A stretch of 64,000 bases of DNA from Petunia secreta (GCA_029990175.1 JARKIP010000005.1:51573001-51637000), one strand, 5' to 3'; positions 24,426 to 35,744 are shown, counted from the stretch's first letter. Translations and numbers: made by a program. Notes: generated by a model from the sequence alone, not told the origin.

Positions 24426-25043
24426 TATTGTGGGTCCATCCCATGGTTATTTGGAAAGCATGCAAATCATGTTTGTAGTAGATTGTGGCTGGACAGAGGA
24501 ATTTCTTTGGCATGCTATTCAAAGGTTGGCAACAGACAAGACTTGGGCAACCGGCCAATAATTGTGCTCACATTGCAATCTTTGAAATTTCTATTCTTGC
24601 TTGTGTAAGCAATGAGCTAGACAATAGAATTCTGCCACTACAAATATGGGCAGTGCTTTCCTCATTTATATCATCCGGTTTCACAGAGTGTTAGAGAGAG
24701 ACACAGTGTAAGAGAAAATACACAGTGTAGGAAAATACTATGTGAGGAAAAATAGAGAGTGTGAGCAGTTTTATAGTGAGGTGTAAAATCAAAAGAGGGT
24801 TTTTCTTTTGTGAGTGTGTAGTGGTATTTACTACACGGTATAAAAGTCCTTGCTATAGTGAAATTATTTGCTCCTCTCGGGCCGTGGTTTTTCCCTTAGT
24901 TCAAAAGAGTTTTCCACGTCAAAATTTTGGTGTCCTTGTTATTATTTTTATTCTCATTGATTACCGCATTTTTAGTACTCTGTTAATATTATTACTATTG
25001 TACCGTGAATAATATTTCTGTGTGGGAATTAATCTTCCCAACA
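24426..25043 (+). repeat. Tnt1-like 5' LTR (618 bp)
   Basis: Starts TATTGTGGGTCC (TG mutated to TA) and ends TCTTCCCAACA. A TATAAA-like box lies at about 24838. Confidence 0.93.
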
Positions 25044-25045
25044 AG

Positions 25046-25057
25046 TGGTATCAGAGC
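25046..25057 (+). other. Initiator-methionine tRNA primer site
   Basis: TGGTATCAGAGC two bases after the LTR end, the standard plant copia primer site. Confidence 0.95.
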
Positions 25058-25119
25058 AAAGGTGTTGTTAATTTACAGAAATACTGTTCATGGCAGGCGG
25101 TACTATACTCGGTAAAAAA

Positions 25120-25969
25120 ATGTCAGGAGTAAAGTACGAGTTAGGGCGGTTTCTCAATGTGGCAAAGAAGGATGAAGGATTTGCTCATCCAACAAGGATT
25201 ACAGAAGGCACTGGATGGAGAGAAGTCTGGACCCATGAAGCCCGAGGTTTGGGCGGAGATGGATGAAAAGGCGGCTAGTGCAATTATGTTGCACTTATCA
25301 GATGATGTGGTCAATAACATCACTGATGAAGATACTGCGTGTGGAATATGGACAAGGTTGGAGAGTCTATATATGTCAAAGACGCTAACAAATAAATTAT
25401 ACCTGAAGAAGCAGTTATATGCCCTACAAATGGGTGAAGGTATGAAGTTTTTGTCACATCTAAATGAGTTTAATGGACTAATCACACAGCTGGCCAATCT
25501 CGGAGTACGGATCGAGGAAGAAGATAAAGCCATCTTGCTTCTGAACTCGTTGCCATCCTCGTATGATAATTTGGCAACGACCATCCTGCACGGTAAAACT
25601 GCTATTGAGTTGAATGATTTCACATCGGCTATTCTACTCAACGAGAACATGAGAAACAAGCCTGACGGTCATGGACAGGCTCTCATTACAGAAGGTAGAG
25701 GCAGGGGTTCGAGCAACTATGGTAAATCCGGAGGTTGGGGAAAGTCCAAGAACTGGCCCACAACATCAGGTGGAAATTGCTACAATTGCGATCAACCGGG
25801 TCACTTTAAAAGGAGCTGTCCAAATCTTAAAAGGGGTAAAGGCGGATACAGTGGCCAAAATAATGAAGCTAACACAACCACCATGAAGCAATATGATGAC
25901 ACAGATGCTCTTCTCATCATAAATGAGAATGAGAAATATATGCACTTGGCAGGTCAAGAGTCAGAATAG
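25120..25969 (+). pseudogene. Tnt1-like gag with CCHC zinc knuckle
   Basis: ATG 25120 gives MSGVKYEL, the Tnt1 gag start, but a small deletion then shifts frame and removes the usual short stretch before the Trp. From 25157 the frame is open for 270 codons: MWQRRMKDLLIQQGLQKAL, AASAIMLHLSDDVVNNI, GIWTRLESLYMSKTLTNKLY, NLGVRIEEEDKAILLLNSLP, SSYDNLATTILHGKTAIEL. A Gly-rich stretch and the knuckle CYNCDQPGHFKRSC follow (C-x2-C-x4-H-x4-C). TAG at 25967 replaces the Trp that links gag to protease in Tnt1. The similarity to tobacco Tnt1 is very high from memory. Confidence 0.9.
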
Positions 25970-26430
25970 GTGGTTGACACATCAACATCTTACCACGTCA
26001 CACCGGTAAGAAATTTGTTTTATAGATATGTAGCAGGTGATTTTGGCATAGTGAGGATGGATAACATGAGTTACTCGAAGGTTGTGGGAATCGGTGATGT
26101 GTGCATCAAGACAAATATGGAATGCACCTTGGTTTTCAAGAACGTGCGGCATGTACCTGATTTGCGGAAGAATTTGATCTCGGGGATTGCTTTGGACCGA
26201 GATGGATACGAGAATCACTTTGCAAATAAAAGGTGGAGCCTCACGAAGGGATCATTGGTGATTGCATAAGGAGATGCTCGTGACATGTTATACAAGACAA
26301 ATGCAGAAATTTGTAGAGGTGGAGAAAGCACAATAGCTGATGTTGCCGAGCAGGGGGAGCAACCTGATGAGATTATTGATCAGGGGGAGCAAGACGCTCT
26401 CAAGGTGGTTCAAGGGATAAGTTAGAGTTA
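25970..26430 (+). pseudogene. Tnt1-like protease remnant and deletion junction
   Basis: Starts VVDTSTSYHVTPVRNLF (Tnt1 has VVDTAASHHATP), then NMSYSKVVGIGDVCIKTN, CTLVFKNVRHVPDLRKNLIS, KRWSLTKGSLVIA. A stop at 26267 and DMLYKTNAEICRGGES follow. Then the sequence jumps to an acidic stretch (AEQGEQPDEIIDQGEQDALK), which in full elements lies in the linker before reverse transcriptase. Everything catalytic after that is deleted before the purine tract. Confidence 0.85.
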
Positions 26431-26498
26431 TGCAAAGAACTTATCGGGATGAGCTCTATCTAAGAGACGGGAGATCCCTCATTCGGGTGCATGGGACT

Positions 26499-26510
26499 GG
26501 AGGGGGAGAT
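26499..26510 (+). other. Tnt1-like polypurine tract
   Basis: GGAGGGGGAGAT directly before the 3' LTR. Confidence 0.9.
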
Positions 26511-27126
26511 TGTTGTGGGTCCATCCCATGGTTATTTGGAAAGCATGCAAATCATGTTTGTAGTAGATTGTGGCTGGACGGAGGAATTTCTTTGGCATGC
26601 TATTCAAAGGTTGGCAATAGACAAGACTTGGCCAACCGGCCAATAATTGTGCTCACATTACAATCTTTGAAATTTCTATTCTTGCTTGTGTAAGCAATGA
26701 GCTAGACAATAGAATTCTGCCACTATAAATATGGGCAGTGCTTTCCTCATTTATATCATCCAGTTTCACAGAGTGTTAGAGAGAGACACAGTGTAAGAGA
26801 AAATACACAGTGTAGGAAAATACTCTGTGAGGAAAAATAGAGAGTGTGAGCAGTTTTATAGTGAGGTGTAAAATCAAAAGAGGATTTTTCTTTTGTGAGT
26901 GTGTAGTGGTATTTACTACACGGTATAAAAGTCCTTGCTATAGTGAAATTATTTTCTCCTCTCGGGCCGTGGTTTTTTCCTTAGTTCAGAAGAGTTTTCC
27001 ACGTAAAAATTTTGGTGTCCTTGTTATTATTTTTATTCTCATTGATTACCGCATTTTTAGTACTCTGTTAATATTATTGCTATTATACCGTGACTAATAT
27101 TTATGTGGGAATTAATCTTCCCAACA
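26511..27126 (+). repeat. Tnt1-like 3' LTR (616 bp)
   Basis: Starts TGTTGTGGGTCC and ends TCTTCCCAACA. It is near-identical to the 5' copy. Confidence 0.95.
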
Positions 27127-27131
27127 ACGTC

Positions 27132-27719
27132 ATCGGCAATGTAGCAGAGGGGTAAAACTTGATCGAGATAGTATCATTCTCACCCTCATGCCTCGCTATC
27201 TGTCCTGCATCTTACCATCATTTTCAAAACTCAGGTTCTGGGAAGGTATTCTTGAACCCTAAAGTTCCTGGGGAGAAACTTCATTTCTTGGCCATTTCAA
27301 ATAAGATGTATTTGGAGGTTTTAAAAGAAAAAGGTTTTATTTTGTATAGGAGTTCTGTAAAATAGGTGGAGATAGATACAGGGCTCTGTAATTACGGTGT
27401 ACTTATACACGCCTAAAGAGTCCTAGAAGAAAAGTAGATCATTTTCGTAGATATGGGATTGTAATCATTATGGCTTGCGTGGAAAATCCCAATAGTTACG
27501 GGATATGATGAAACGGTTGCAGCATTGGAAAGACGCAGTTAAAAACCCCTTCAATTACAAGGCTACACGACATTGTACTTGAGTGTTGTTCTTTAATACA
27601 AGGCATGCAATGAGACACGGGACGAGTATCGGGCACATACACAGACCTATACGTCTTCTATCATGTCTCTTTCACTTCCTGACTGCTTACATCAGTACTC
27701 AGCAAGTAGGGAGACTGAC
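27132..27719 (-). pseudogene. Extreme N-terminal/upstream part of the Tat-C antisense ORF
   Basis: On the minus strand, short open pieces lead up to the Tnt1-like insertion, including a GENDTISIKFYPS stretch next to 27131. No start codon can be fixed and most of 27350-27719 shows nothing codable. A purine-rich 'aagtagggaga' at about 27704-27714, just before the LTR, is a candidate Tat polypurine tract on the plus strand. Confidence 0.4.
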
Positions 27720-28207
27720 TGTGTGGGTAAAAATACGCCACTTATGATGATGGGGATATGAGTCCCGCTGCAAAGACAAGACTTAATCTACAAGTCACCG
27801 CACGTAGAGGATACACGTCTGCTCCTCGAGACACAACTGCTCAGTCGGTGCGGGCCATAGGACGTAAAGCATAAATCCCGCCATCATAGGGTTTATAGTC
27901 TCCTAGTTAGGGTTTAATATATACAATTGCCTTGAGTATACAGGTCAACGACCTTATTAGTCTTTGAATTTTACCATCATTATGACTCGGTAAATCATAG
28001 CTATAAATACACCTCCTTACATTGTATTGTACGAGCAAACGATTCACGCAGAATCCGACTATTCTCAAGGAATACAACTACTTACTTTTCTGCTCTATTA
28101 TTTATTCTTCAGCTTTTATTTACTTTTCCTCGTATTTTACTGTAATGCTTGTGACCCTACATCACATTCAACTGTTTAACCTAGAAGGCAAATTTTAGGC
28201 TTAAACA
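27720..28207 (+). repeat. Tat-family LTR, probably the 3' LTR of Tat-C (488 bp)
   Basis: Starts TGTGTGGGTAAAAATACGCC and ends AGGCTTAAACA. It is followed by GTATAGATCT and not by a primer site, so it reads as a 3' LTR next to host sequence. The left flank (CTGAC) and right flank (GTATA) do not match, as expected when the other end is elsewhere. Confidence 0.8.
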
Positions 28208-29431
28208 GTATAGATCTTGTGTTTTGTCTCTTTAAGTTTCTATGTAGATTTTCCAAGAAACACTCGATATACATGTTTATATACTTTTATATAAATTTAT
28301 AAACATGTAGAAATTTTTATATACATATATACACGTGTATATAAAAGTGTATAAAATTTCAGATTTGTATCATATATAGCCACATCGATTCCTAGATACA
28401 TGCTCTAGATACAAGAAAGGAAAAAGAAAACCATTAAAATTCGTTACCTAAAAACAAAAAGCCAATGAGTCCATAGTTGGATAATATGTGTTACTTAACT
28501 AACAACTCATAAATCTCTATGTAAGTTAATGCGTCCTTATCAATAAATATCTTGATATTAAGAGAGATACATGAATAATATTTTATTGAGGCAACGCTAG
28601 AATTAGTCGAATAACTAGGAATGGGATAAGAAACTCTGAAGAGAAGGCAACTGATCATTGGTTTTTGAAGGTACGTTTTTTGTCTCTTAATATAACATAA
28701 AAGCTGTATCTCCTCTTCAAAGTTTTGATATTAACTATAAGTTCAGCAACGGAATATATTCAAATTCTTCTACGGTATAATTATTAAAATTTCAAGGTTG
28801 ATGGTGTTGTAATTTGCAAGATTGTCCCTAAGTAGCACTTGGGTATATAAACATTGAAATTAACATAAGAAATAAAATATATATTAAAGGATGGGTATGA
28901 ACCGATGTGCATATGCAAATTTATTTGTTTTCAGTTATGGATCTTAGAAATTCTAGCGTCGACATTAGGCAATAGTTTTTGTGTACTCAGTGAAGAATCA
29001 GTCAAATTATGGTGCTTCTACCTCTAATGAAATTGGCTGTCCAGATATCCAAGAGGTATACATGACAGGATAGGTGAGATGATCACAACCATTAATGATG
29101 ATGATTATAAGAGCATACCCATTCAAGAAATTGATGTGGTGAATAACCCTTTGCACGAACAAGCAACATATATCCTTCCACCGTGACCCTTTCTTACAAC
29201 TTAGAGGGTAGTTAAAACAGTGAAATTTTATAATGAAACATGAAATGTAATGAACATTGTTGCCACCACATCCATGCCACTAACAAAAAGCAAGTCATAC
29301 TTGCACTAAAGCAAACACACACTTAGAAAAACATCTTATTCCTATCATTCTCACCGTCCTGTCCCTCACATATACACAAAAGGAAGGGAAAAAGTGATAA
29401 TGAGTACAAATATAGAGCAACGCTGAATTCT
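28208..29431. other. Intergenic sequence between Tat-C and the peroxidase pseudogene
   Basis: AT-rich, no coding or repeat structure that I can name. It would hold the 3' untranslated region and terminator of the minus-strand peroxidase gene. A cluster of 'atatac/gtatat' alternations at 28260-28370 is the only visible feature. Confidence 0.5.
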
Positions 29432-29841
29432 CTAGTGGAGCTTGTTGGCAAGATTGCACTGCTTTCTGATCTCACCCTTTAATCCAGTAAGAGGGTTGTT
29501 TTCAGTAAGAATGGTAATAGCCCTTGCAAATTCCTTGAAGAAATAATCTTGGCTTTTTGCCATTTTCTTTACATATGGCTTAGTCCTTTTGTCAACGGCT
29601 AGTTGATGGTCAACTAACATCAACCCCTTATTTTCTAATATGTTCTTGTAGTAATTGTTGTCTAGCTTCATAGGTGTGCATCTGTCATTTCTCACATATT
29701 GCACGGACTTTGGGTCTGGGATTGGGTCACGGCATTTCTTGAGCATGTGTGGAACATGGTCAGGGTTGAGCTGAGGGTCTACTTCTGGATACAAACGGTG
29801 AACCAACTTCACACAGTGTGTTCTTCCCACACTGTGTGCCC
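29432..29841 (-). pseudogene. PER21: Peroxidase exon 4
   Basis: Acceptor TTGCAACAG precedes GGGCACACAGTG. It reads GAHSVGRTHCVKLVHRLYP with the proximal haem-binding His and a disulfide Cys, then DHVPHMLKKCRDPIPDPKS, NDRCTPMKLDNNYYKNIL, LAVDKRTKPYVKKMAKSQD, NPLTGLKGEIRKQCNLANK and stop TAG at 29434-29432. The exon itself is undamaged. Confidence 0.93.
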
Positions 29842-29900
29842 CTGTTGCAAGAGCAAATAACACAAAATTAGCATTAATCTTTTCACACTTAAATACCAAT

Positions 29901-30075
29901 AAAAACAGTTTGGGCTTTAAGCTCCCACAATGTGCGGGATCTGGAAAGGAACAAATCATAATTAGTCTACTGTATGCAGTATTATCTCGTATGTCTGCAA
30001 GAGACTGTATTCACGGCTTGAACTCATGATCTCCTGATTACACATGAGTAACTCTTACCGTTGCGCCAAGGCAGC
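29901..30075 (-). mobile_element. Au-like tRNA-derived SINE (copy B) in peroxidase intron 3
   Basis: The minus strand gives a box A-like TTGGCGCAACGGTAAG, then a box B-like GAGTTCAAGCCGTG, the 'CTCTTGCAGA' block, and 'CATTGTGGGAGCTTAAAGC' near its 3' end. This order is that of the Au SINE family in Solanaceae as I recall it. A short T-rich 3' end follows. Confidence 0.75.
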
Positions 30076-30101
30076 ACAGTGTGCTTCATACTCAAATACC
30101 T

Positions 30102-30240
30102 TTAAAAGAAAGTCATGGCGATGTACTAAGCTCTCGCTATGCACGTGTCTAGGTAAGGGCCCGGCCACATGTTGGTCTATAGTATGAAGTATTATCTTGC
30201 ATCTCCGTTGCATACTATTTCCATAGCTTGAGCCTATGAC
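30102..30240 (-). mobile_element. Au-like SINE (copy A), 5'-truncated
   Basis: The minus strand reads GGTCATAGGCTCAAGCTATGG (box B region, mutated), then 'GATAATACTTCATACTATAGACC', 'GTGGCCGGGCCCTTACC', 'GCATAGCGAGAGCTTAGTAC' and a TTTCTTTT tail. The A-box part is missing or unrecognisable. It is in the same orientation as copy B and directly upstream of it, so B may have landed near A's tail. Confidence 0.7.
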
Positions 30241-30325
30241 CTTTTTGTCACCCTTTTCTCTCTACACACACCTACTGCTTTGCTATTTTTTGGTTTGGGG
30301 TGGGGGTGGGGCGGTTCTACCTTAC

Positions 30326-30491
30326 CTAGCAAGGCAACAACTCCGGGAGTGTTGATTCCAACATTGGCAAACCTCTCAACAACAACACTCATGCTTTCAT
30401 TGTGGTCAGGGAGGCGTTGCTCAAGAATGTCTGCTCTGCTCTTCCTTCAATCTCTTCTTCCAGTTTTGAGTGGAACATATGGTCCTCCTAG
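30326..30491 (-). pseudogene. PER21: Peroxidase exon 3 with in-frame stop
   Basis: Reads LGGPYVPLKTGRRD, then TGA at 30449-30447 where an Arg or Gly codon is expected, then KSRADILEQRLPDHNESMSV and VERFANVGINTPGVVALL. Donor GTAAGG follows CTAG; acceptor GTACACAG precedes CTAGGAGG. Confidence 0.92.
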
Positions 30492-30680
30492 CTGTGTACA
30501 AGTTCATTACAAATCCACTAGATATTAATACTTGTATTTAACAAAACAACCTTTAAAAGACAAAAAAGGAAACAAAGACAAATATCTAAAACCCATCAAA
30601 TATACATAAATGGATGAGTCCTCTCGCTTTAATATGAACAGACAAGAACTTGTCAATAATTATCTTAAAAAAGGTTATGT

Positions 30681-30964
30681 TGTTGTAAAATAAAGGTAAA
30701 AGAGTGCAAGAACAAGATAAAATATATGAGAGGAGAAGGAAGAACATGTATTATTCTCCAAGTATTTCAAGTGTATCTTCCATAGATCCAAATGTGCTCT
30801 ATTTATAGGATACAAATACATAGGTTACAAATCAACCCAAAGGTTACAAGAATTAAGTCGGACATAGTGGGGAGGAATTATATAGGAGAAAGTGGGGTAG
30901 TAAATCATAAGTTAGTGGTGAGTAGTGGTCATCCACATTAACACAAATACATGGATTTACAACA
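30681..30964 (-). repeat. Intron copia 3' LTR
   Basis: Plus-strand reading TGTTGTAAAATAAAGG ... GGATTTACAACA. It is paired with 35462-35744. Confidence 0.93.
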
Positions 30965-31989
30965 CTCCCCCTTGGATGACCATTTTGAAGGTAATGTGCC
31001 TCGTTAAAAGCTTACTAGGAAAAACCCAGTGGGAAAAAGCCCAGTGAAGGAAAAAGAGTACACACTTCCTATAATACGCCTTTAGAGCTGCCTCATTACA
31101 AAACCTTACAAGTAAAACCCAAGTGGGATAAAACCTTGTTAAGGGAAAAAGAGTGCAGCGCGTATTTTACTCCCCCTGATGAAAACATCATTCAATATTT
31201 TGAAGACGACACATTCCGATCTTGTAAATCAGCTTCTCAAATGTTGAGATTGGCAATGACTTAGTGGAGAGATTCGCCAAACTATCACTGGAGTGAATTC
31301 TTCAGCATTAACTTCATCATTCTTTTTGAAGATCACCATTGCAAAGTAATTTTGCTGGATAACCATTTCCTTTAGTTGTATCTTCATTTTAGCTGAATTA
31401 TTCATGCAAATATTTCATATAATATTGCTGAATCTTCGTCTTCAAAGAAATACCACATTGTTGCTGAATATGTTGAGTCCTTGATCTCAGTCACCAATAT
31501 TTTTGCATAGCTTCAAGCGTGGCTATTATCTCTTCATAAATTGAAGATGTAGCAGCAACAATTGATTTTATAAAATGCCACAATACAGGTATTCTACCAC
31601 AATAAATAAATACCAAGTTGATATCAGGCTTTGTGGATAAGTAGATACCATATATTCTTCTGATGTCTTCGCATTGAGGAAGAACTAAATCTTACCAATA
31701 AGCTTATAACAAAAGTTATAACCAGTGGAGTATATTTGGTAAGATACTTCAACGCACCAATTGCATTAAAATATAATATTTCAATATCAAGAAGCTCGCA
31801 AACGCAATTTTACCACATGTTGCCGGATTGTTTTAATCCGTATAAATATTTATGAAGCTTCATTGAATAGGTTTCCCGGGAACCTTTACATGCTTCTAGG
31901 ATCTTGAATCCTTCAAGGATAAATATATTGTTGCTCAATGAGCCATATAAAATGTTGTTGCAACATTCATATGCATATCAAGTCTTTCA

Positions 31990-32600
31990 AGCACTGCCAG
32001 ACATATAACATACCTGAAGGTGATTGCATCCACCAAAGGAGAATATAGCTCCATATAATCAATGTTAGATCTTTGTGCCTCAAGTCGTACTTTATATTTA
32101 ACGACTTATTATTATCAATATTTTTGCACAAAAATATCTTTGTACACCACTGGCTTTGCACCTTCAGGTGTTTGGACTATAGGTCCAAAAACTTCACGTC
32201 ACTCGAGTGAAGCCAATTTTGCCTGAATGCATTTTGCTATTTTTAGCCAATAATTTCATGTATGTATTCCTAACAGACTTAAGCTCAAGATCCTCATAAT
32301 CATATAAATATTGAGCTTTATATATGTAAGATATCGTCGACGATAATTTCATATCTCGGTTCCCAATCCGACATAACATATTGAGATCTCTTCACATTCA
32401 TAAATTTTCAGGTACCTGAACCTCTTCTGATGAGGTTTTATGAAGTGTTATGTCGTGGGCTATTTTAGAGCCCTGCCTCCTTATTTGACCATCATAATCA
32501 TTTGCTCCTTTCCTTTTTCAAGGATTTATCTTTGGAACCGAATGGTCTACCACGCTTCAGGCGTGCCTTAGACTCATTGACATAAATAGATTGTCTCACC
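31990..32600 (-). pseudogene. Intron copia reverse transcriptase and preceding linker remnant
   Basis: Recognisable words only: SKARLKRGRPFGSKDKS, then QTPEGAK-like and WCTKIFLCKN pieces, then YSPLVDAITFRYVICLAVLE and LDMHMNVATTFYMAH, each in different frames with stops between. The YVDD catalytic motif is not visible. It identifies lineage and orientation but cannot encode anything. Confidence 0.7.
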
Positions 32601-34086
32601 AGGACATCAAGAGCATTAACAGCTGGAATATAATATTTTTCTTTGGATCAGTAATGCGTCTGGCAGTGACTTGCATTATCTTTATATGAGGATCATAATC
32701 AAATGATAATTTATATTATTTATTCCTCAGCTGCTTTAATTTCTCCCCCTAATGTTAGCGAAGCTAACATTCGTTCCCAACCTTATATGAGATCCATCTT
32801 TGTGCATCATGGTGGAGCAATTGATAACAAATCGCATATTACTATTATTAGATGGAAAATATTTGGTTCCTGACATGAACCAATTATGAGGGGAATTCAT
32901 TTTTATGGCATGTTGTGCACAAGTGCTGCTTTATGGATATATCATACCTCATACCTAAGCATTGTTCTCATATGCATTTAGCAATTGGAGGCTTTCAATA
33001 TATGAATCTGCTAAACTTGCTTGCCAACATTATCAAGATAACTTATCTTGATTGCATAATCTGCAAATATGCTCATAATAAAATTTATTTGAGCATATAA
33101 TTAACCTCGCAAGTACTATTGCGGGTTTGTAATAAAATGCACATGTGACCTTATCATAGATGCATCTATTTATAATAATTATATGATCCACATGGCAGGT
33201 GAACGGGCCCGTATTCACCTTTTATACATTCCAGAAGTGTCAGGATCCCGATCCCAAATTTAGTTGGTTGAATAATTTATTTATCTTGAGAACAAGCAGC
33301 ACAAAGAGAATTCTTGAAGAATTCTGATTCTTCGATATATACCCATGCAAATTCTCATTTATATATTTTGTGTATCATATTTGAACCGGGATGATCAAAC
33401 CAGTCATGCCAACTCATAAAGTTATTCGTCTAGTAAACTTCTGATTTACTATAGTATGGGCTTTGTAACAATAAACTAAAAGTTTATTGTGGCATGCACA
33501 CACTTATATTTTGTGTAGTACAAACTCGAGGAAGAGGCGGGGAGCTTTTCAAACACACATATCTCACCCGACATTCTTGTAGTAATATAAAGACATTCAT
33601 ATCTTTTCATCAAATTTAGTCTCTTAGCCATTTTGGCAAATGTATTTGAAACTTAACAAGTTTCTTTCGAGACATACTACAATAAATATTTCGTCAATCT
33701 CATTTCTCTAGGTAGTAATATTTTGGCTCTTTCGGAGCACTCAAATAGCTTTGTACTACCATATATTTTATTACACCAACCATATGGTGAATATCTCCTT
33801 TCAAGGAGAAAATCATATTATTTTTCTCATGGTAAAATCATTATAGGCAAGATCAATTTCTTGCTTCACTTGCTCTTATGTAATTCATAATAATACATAA
33901 TTATGGCGTACGTTCTGTACGAGAGCAGTGACCATTTATGCCACAATAAATAATATAATTATTATAGTTGAACCTTTTCTAGAGGTGAATTGTGGTACTT
34001 TATCAACCACGCATGGGCACGTCCATATTCGTCTTTCTCGAACCTCTTTTGGAGGCGAGTTTTTGATATTTTATCACATATTGCCA

Positions 34087-34104
34087 CATTCACTTCGGTG
34101 AATG
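34087..34104. repeat. Perfect hairpin CATTCAC-TTCG-GTGAATG
   Basis: Seven-base perfect stem with a TTCG loop on the plus strand (CGAA on the element's sense strand). It is the strongest of several CATTC...GAATG dyads in this part of the intron copia (34087-34640). Confidence 0.85.
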
Positions 34105-34339
34105 GGTCTATATTCATAATATTTTTTGTGAATTGTCTCATTCACTGCAAGGAATGGACCATAATCATATGTACTTGCCTTATGCTCATATGATAAATTG
34201 AAGGTATTATTATATTTACCGTTTGAACGGTTACTTTTTGAGAACCCTTATTGTTCTCTTATTTATTTCACAATGATAACTATTTTTTTCATCCCTTGCC
34301 ACGTCTACGTCCGTGGTCTCTATCATGGTAATTATTTTA

Positions 34340-34638
34340 TTGTCTTTTAGACATAAAATTATTTGACTTCTTTCAGACATAAAATATTGTGTCTTCTTTC
34401 AGACATAAAGACATTTTGCCTTCTTTCAAGCATATTATGCTGTGTCGTCTTTCAGACATAATGATAATTTGCCTTCTTTCAGGCATATTATGAATTGCTA
34501 CTACATTCACATCTGAGAATGGAGCGTTATGCTGTGCTCCCACATTCACCTTATGGAATGGAGCTTGTCTTGCTCCCACATTCATCTTAGGGAATGGAGC
34601 ATATATTGCTCCCACATTCACCTTTATGAATGGAGCCT
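34340..34638. repeat. Two adjacent tandem arrays inside the intron copia
   Basis: Array 1, about 34340-34497: a 26-27 bp unit around CTTCTTTCAGACATAAA, about six copies. Array 2, 34501-34638: a 36-bp unit CCCACATTCACCTTATGGAA plus TGGAGC, about four copies, each containing a CATTC...GAATG dyad. Together they generate an apparent repeat peptide (NVGAxxAPF) on the minus strand. Confidence 0.85.
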
Positions 34639-35446
34639 TTTTAGTGGACGGGCTTCATGATTTTTATCAAAAATACTTTATCTTTTTTATAATACTTTAG
34701 TTTGCCTCAATCATCATTATGCCATCAATATCTTATTATCGCAAAGGCGTGTTACGCCATAATGCATTAGGAGTTGAATATGATGTCTTACCCTTAACTA
34801 ATGGCATAATAGGCCAAAGTGTGTATATATGATGCGAATTGAAGTACAATACTCAAAGGTACTCATGCTTCGTGTAATTGAAACATGGTACTGTAATCAT
34901 GTATCAATGATATAATACTAATATATCGAGTAAAGATCATAAAAAAAAAAATAAGCATTATTTCTCCGGTCTCCACTTACCAAGAGTATAAAAATTTATA
35001 CCCAACTATAAATCAAAGAAGCATTCTTTAAAAGTTACCATATTTGTTTCATTCCATATATCCATGTGAGAGTAAAATATTAACCATACTACACAATTCA
35101 TGTTTGCTCTCACAAGCAGTTTACCTTGAAACATTAGTAGAACTGATCTACAATATCATGTTGCTAGGCCATGCACCCTTAAATTGTTGTCAAAAGATAG
35201 CTACAAAATCAACCCAACAATGGAAGAATAGAAAAAAGTTGTCAGTGCAAGGTTTCCACAATTTAAAGTGGTATAAAACAAAATGAAAATAGGGTACTAT
35301 TATTTTTGAGATTAACAAAAATCGTAATATGAAGGAATTTAGAAACAAAAAAAACTTATCTTTTGTTAGCAACCAGAACGTTGGATTCTATCAATTGCAT
35401 CATAATTTGCTTTTCATTTCTTCTAAATCGTGTAATAAAATAGAGA

Positions 35447-35461
35447 CTCGTGCTGATAACG
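35447..35461 (-). other. Intron copia primer-site region
   Basis: On the minus strand CGTTATCAGCACGAG follows the LTR end directly. It is the usual first internal sequence of a group of plant copia elements in my experience; I cannot assign the tRNA segment. Confidence 0.6.
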
Positions 35462-35744
35462 TGTTGTAAAATAAAGGTAAAAGAGTGCAAGAACAAGATA
35501 AAATATATGAGAGGAGAAGGAAGAACATATATTATTCTCCAAGTATTTCAAGTGTATCTTCAATAGATCCAAATGTGCTCTATTTATAGGATACAAATAC
35601 ATAGGTTACAAATCAACCCAAAGGTTACAAGAATTAAGTAGGACATAGTGGGGAGGAATTATGTAGGAGAAAGTGAGGTAGTAAATCATAAGTTAGTGGT
35701 GAGTAGTGGTCATCCACATTAACACAAATACATGGATTTACACA
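35462..35744 (-). repeat. Intron copia 5' LTR
   Basis: Near-identical to 30681-30964; by eye five substitutions and one terminal difference. The following CATGT matches TATGT on the other side except for one transition. Confidence 0.93.

Larger units (their letters stand above)
24426..27126 (+). mobile_element. Tnt1-related copia, gag-only non-autonomous derivative (2701 bp)
   Basis: 5' LTR 24426-25043, initiator-Met primer site 25046-25057, gag 25120-25969, protease remnant to about 26430, purine tract 26499-26510, 3' LTR 26511-27126, duplication ACGTC. Integrase, reverse transcriptase and RNase H are gone by one internal deletion. By eye the LTRs differ at about 17 of 616 positions, so insertion is fairly recent compared with its surroundings. 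It landed in the Tat-C antisense ORF. Confidence 0.93.
30681..35744 (-). mobile_element. Decayed Ty1/copia element in peroxidase intron 2
   Basis: LTRs of 284 bp at 30681-30964 and 35462-35744, duplication TATGT (30676-30680) / CATGT (35745-35749). The purine tract CCAAGGGGGAGT (minus) adjoins the left LTR and CGTTATCAGCACGAG (primer-site region) adjoins the right LTR. The element therefore runs on the minus strand, same sense as the gene. Internal remnants: RNase H (VAATSSIYEEIIATLEA, near 31510-31560), reverse transcriptase (YSPLVDAITFRYVICLAVLE, near 31990-32060) and a pre-RT linker (SKARLKRGRPFGSKDKSLK, near 32520-32580). The interior is full of stops although the LTRs differ at only about five positions. 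Confidence 0.88.

Noticed and set aside
27720..28207. Solo LTR of the Tat family
   Set aside because: Flanks CTGAC and GTATA do not match, and a related antisense ORF and purine-rich stretch lie directly upstream, so a 3' LTR of a larger element fits better.
30059..30075. tRNA gene from the box A/B-like sequence
   Set aside because: No cloverleaf or acceptor stem; the downstream blocks identify a SINE.
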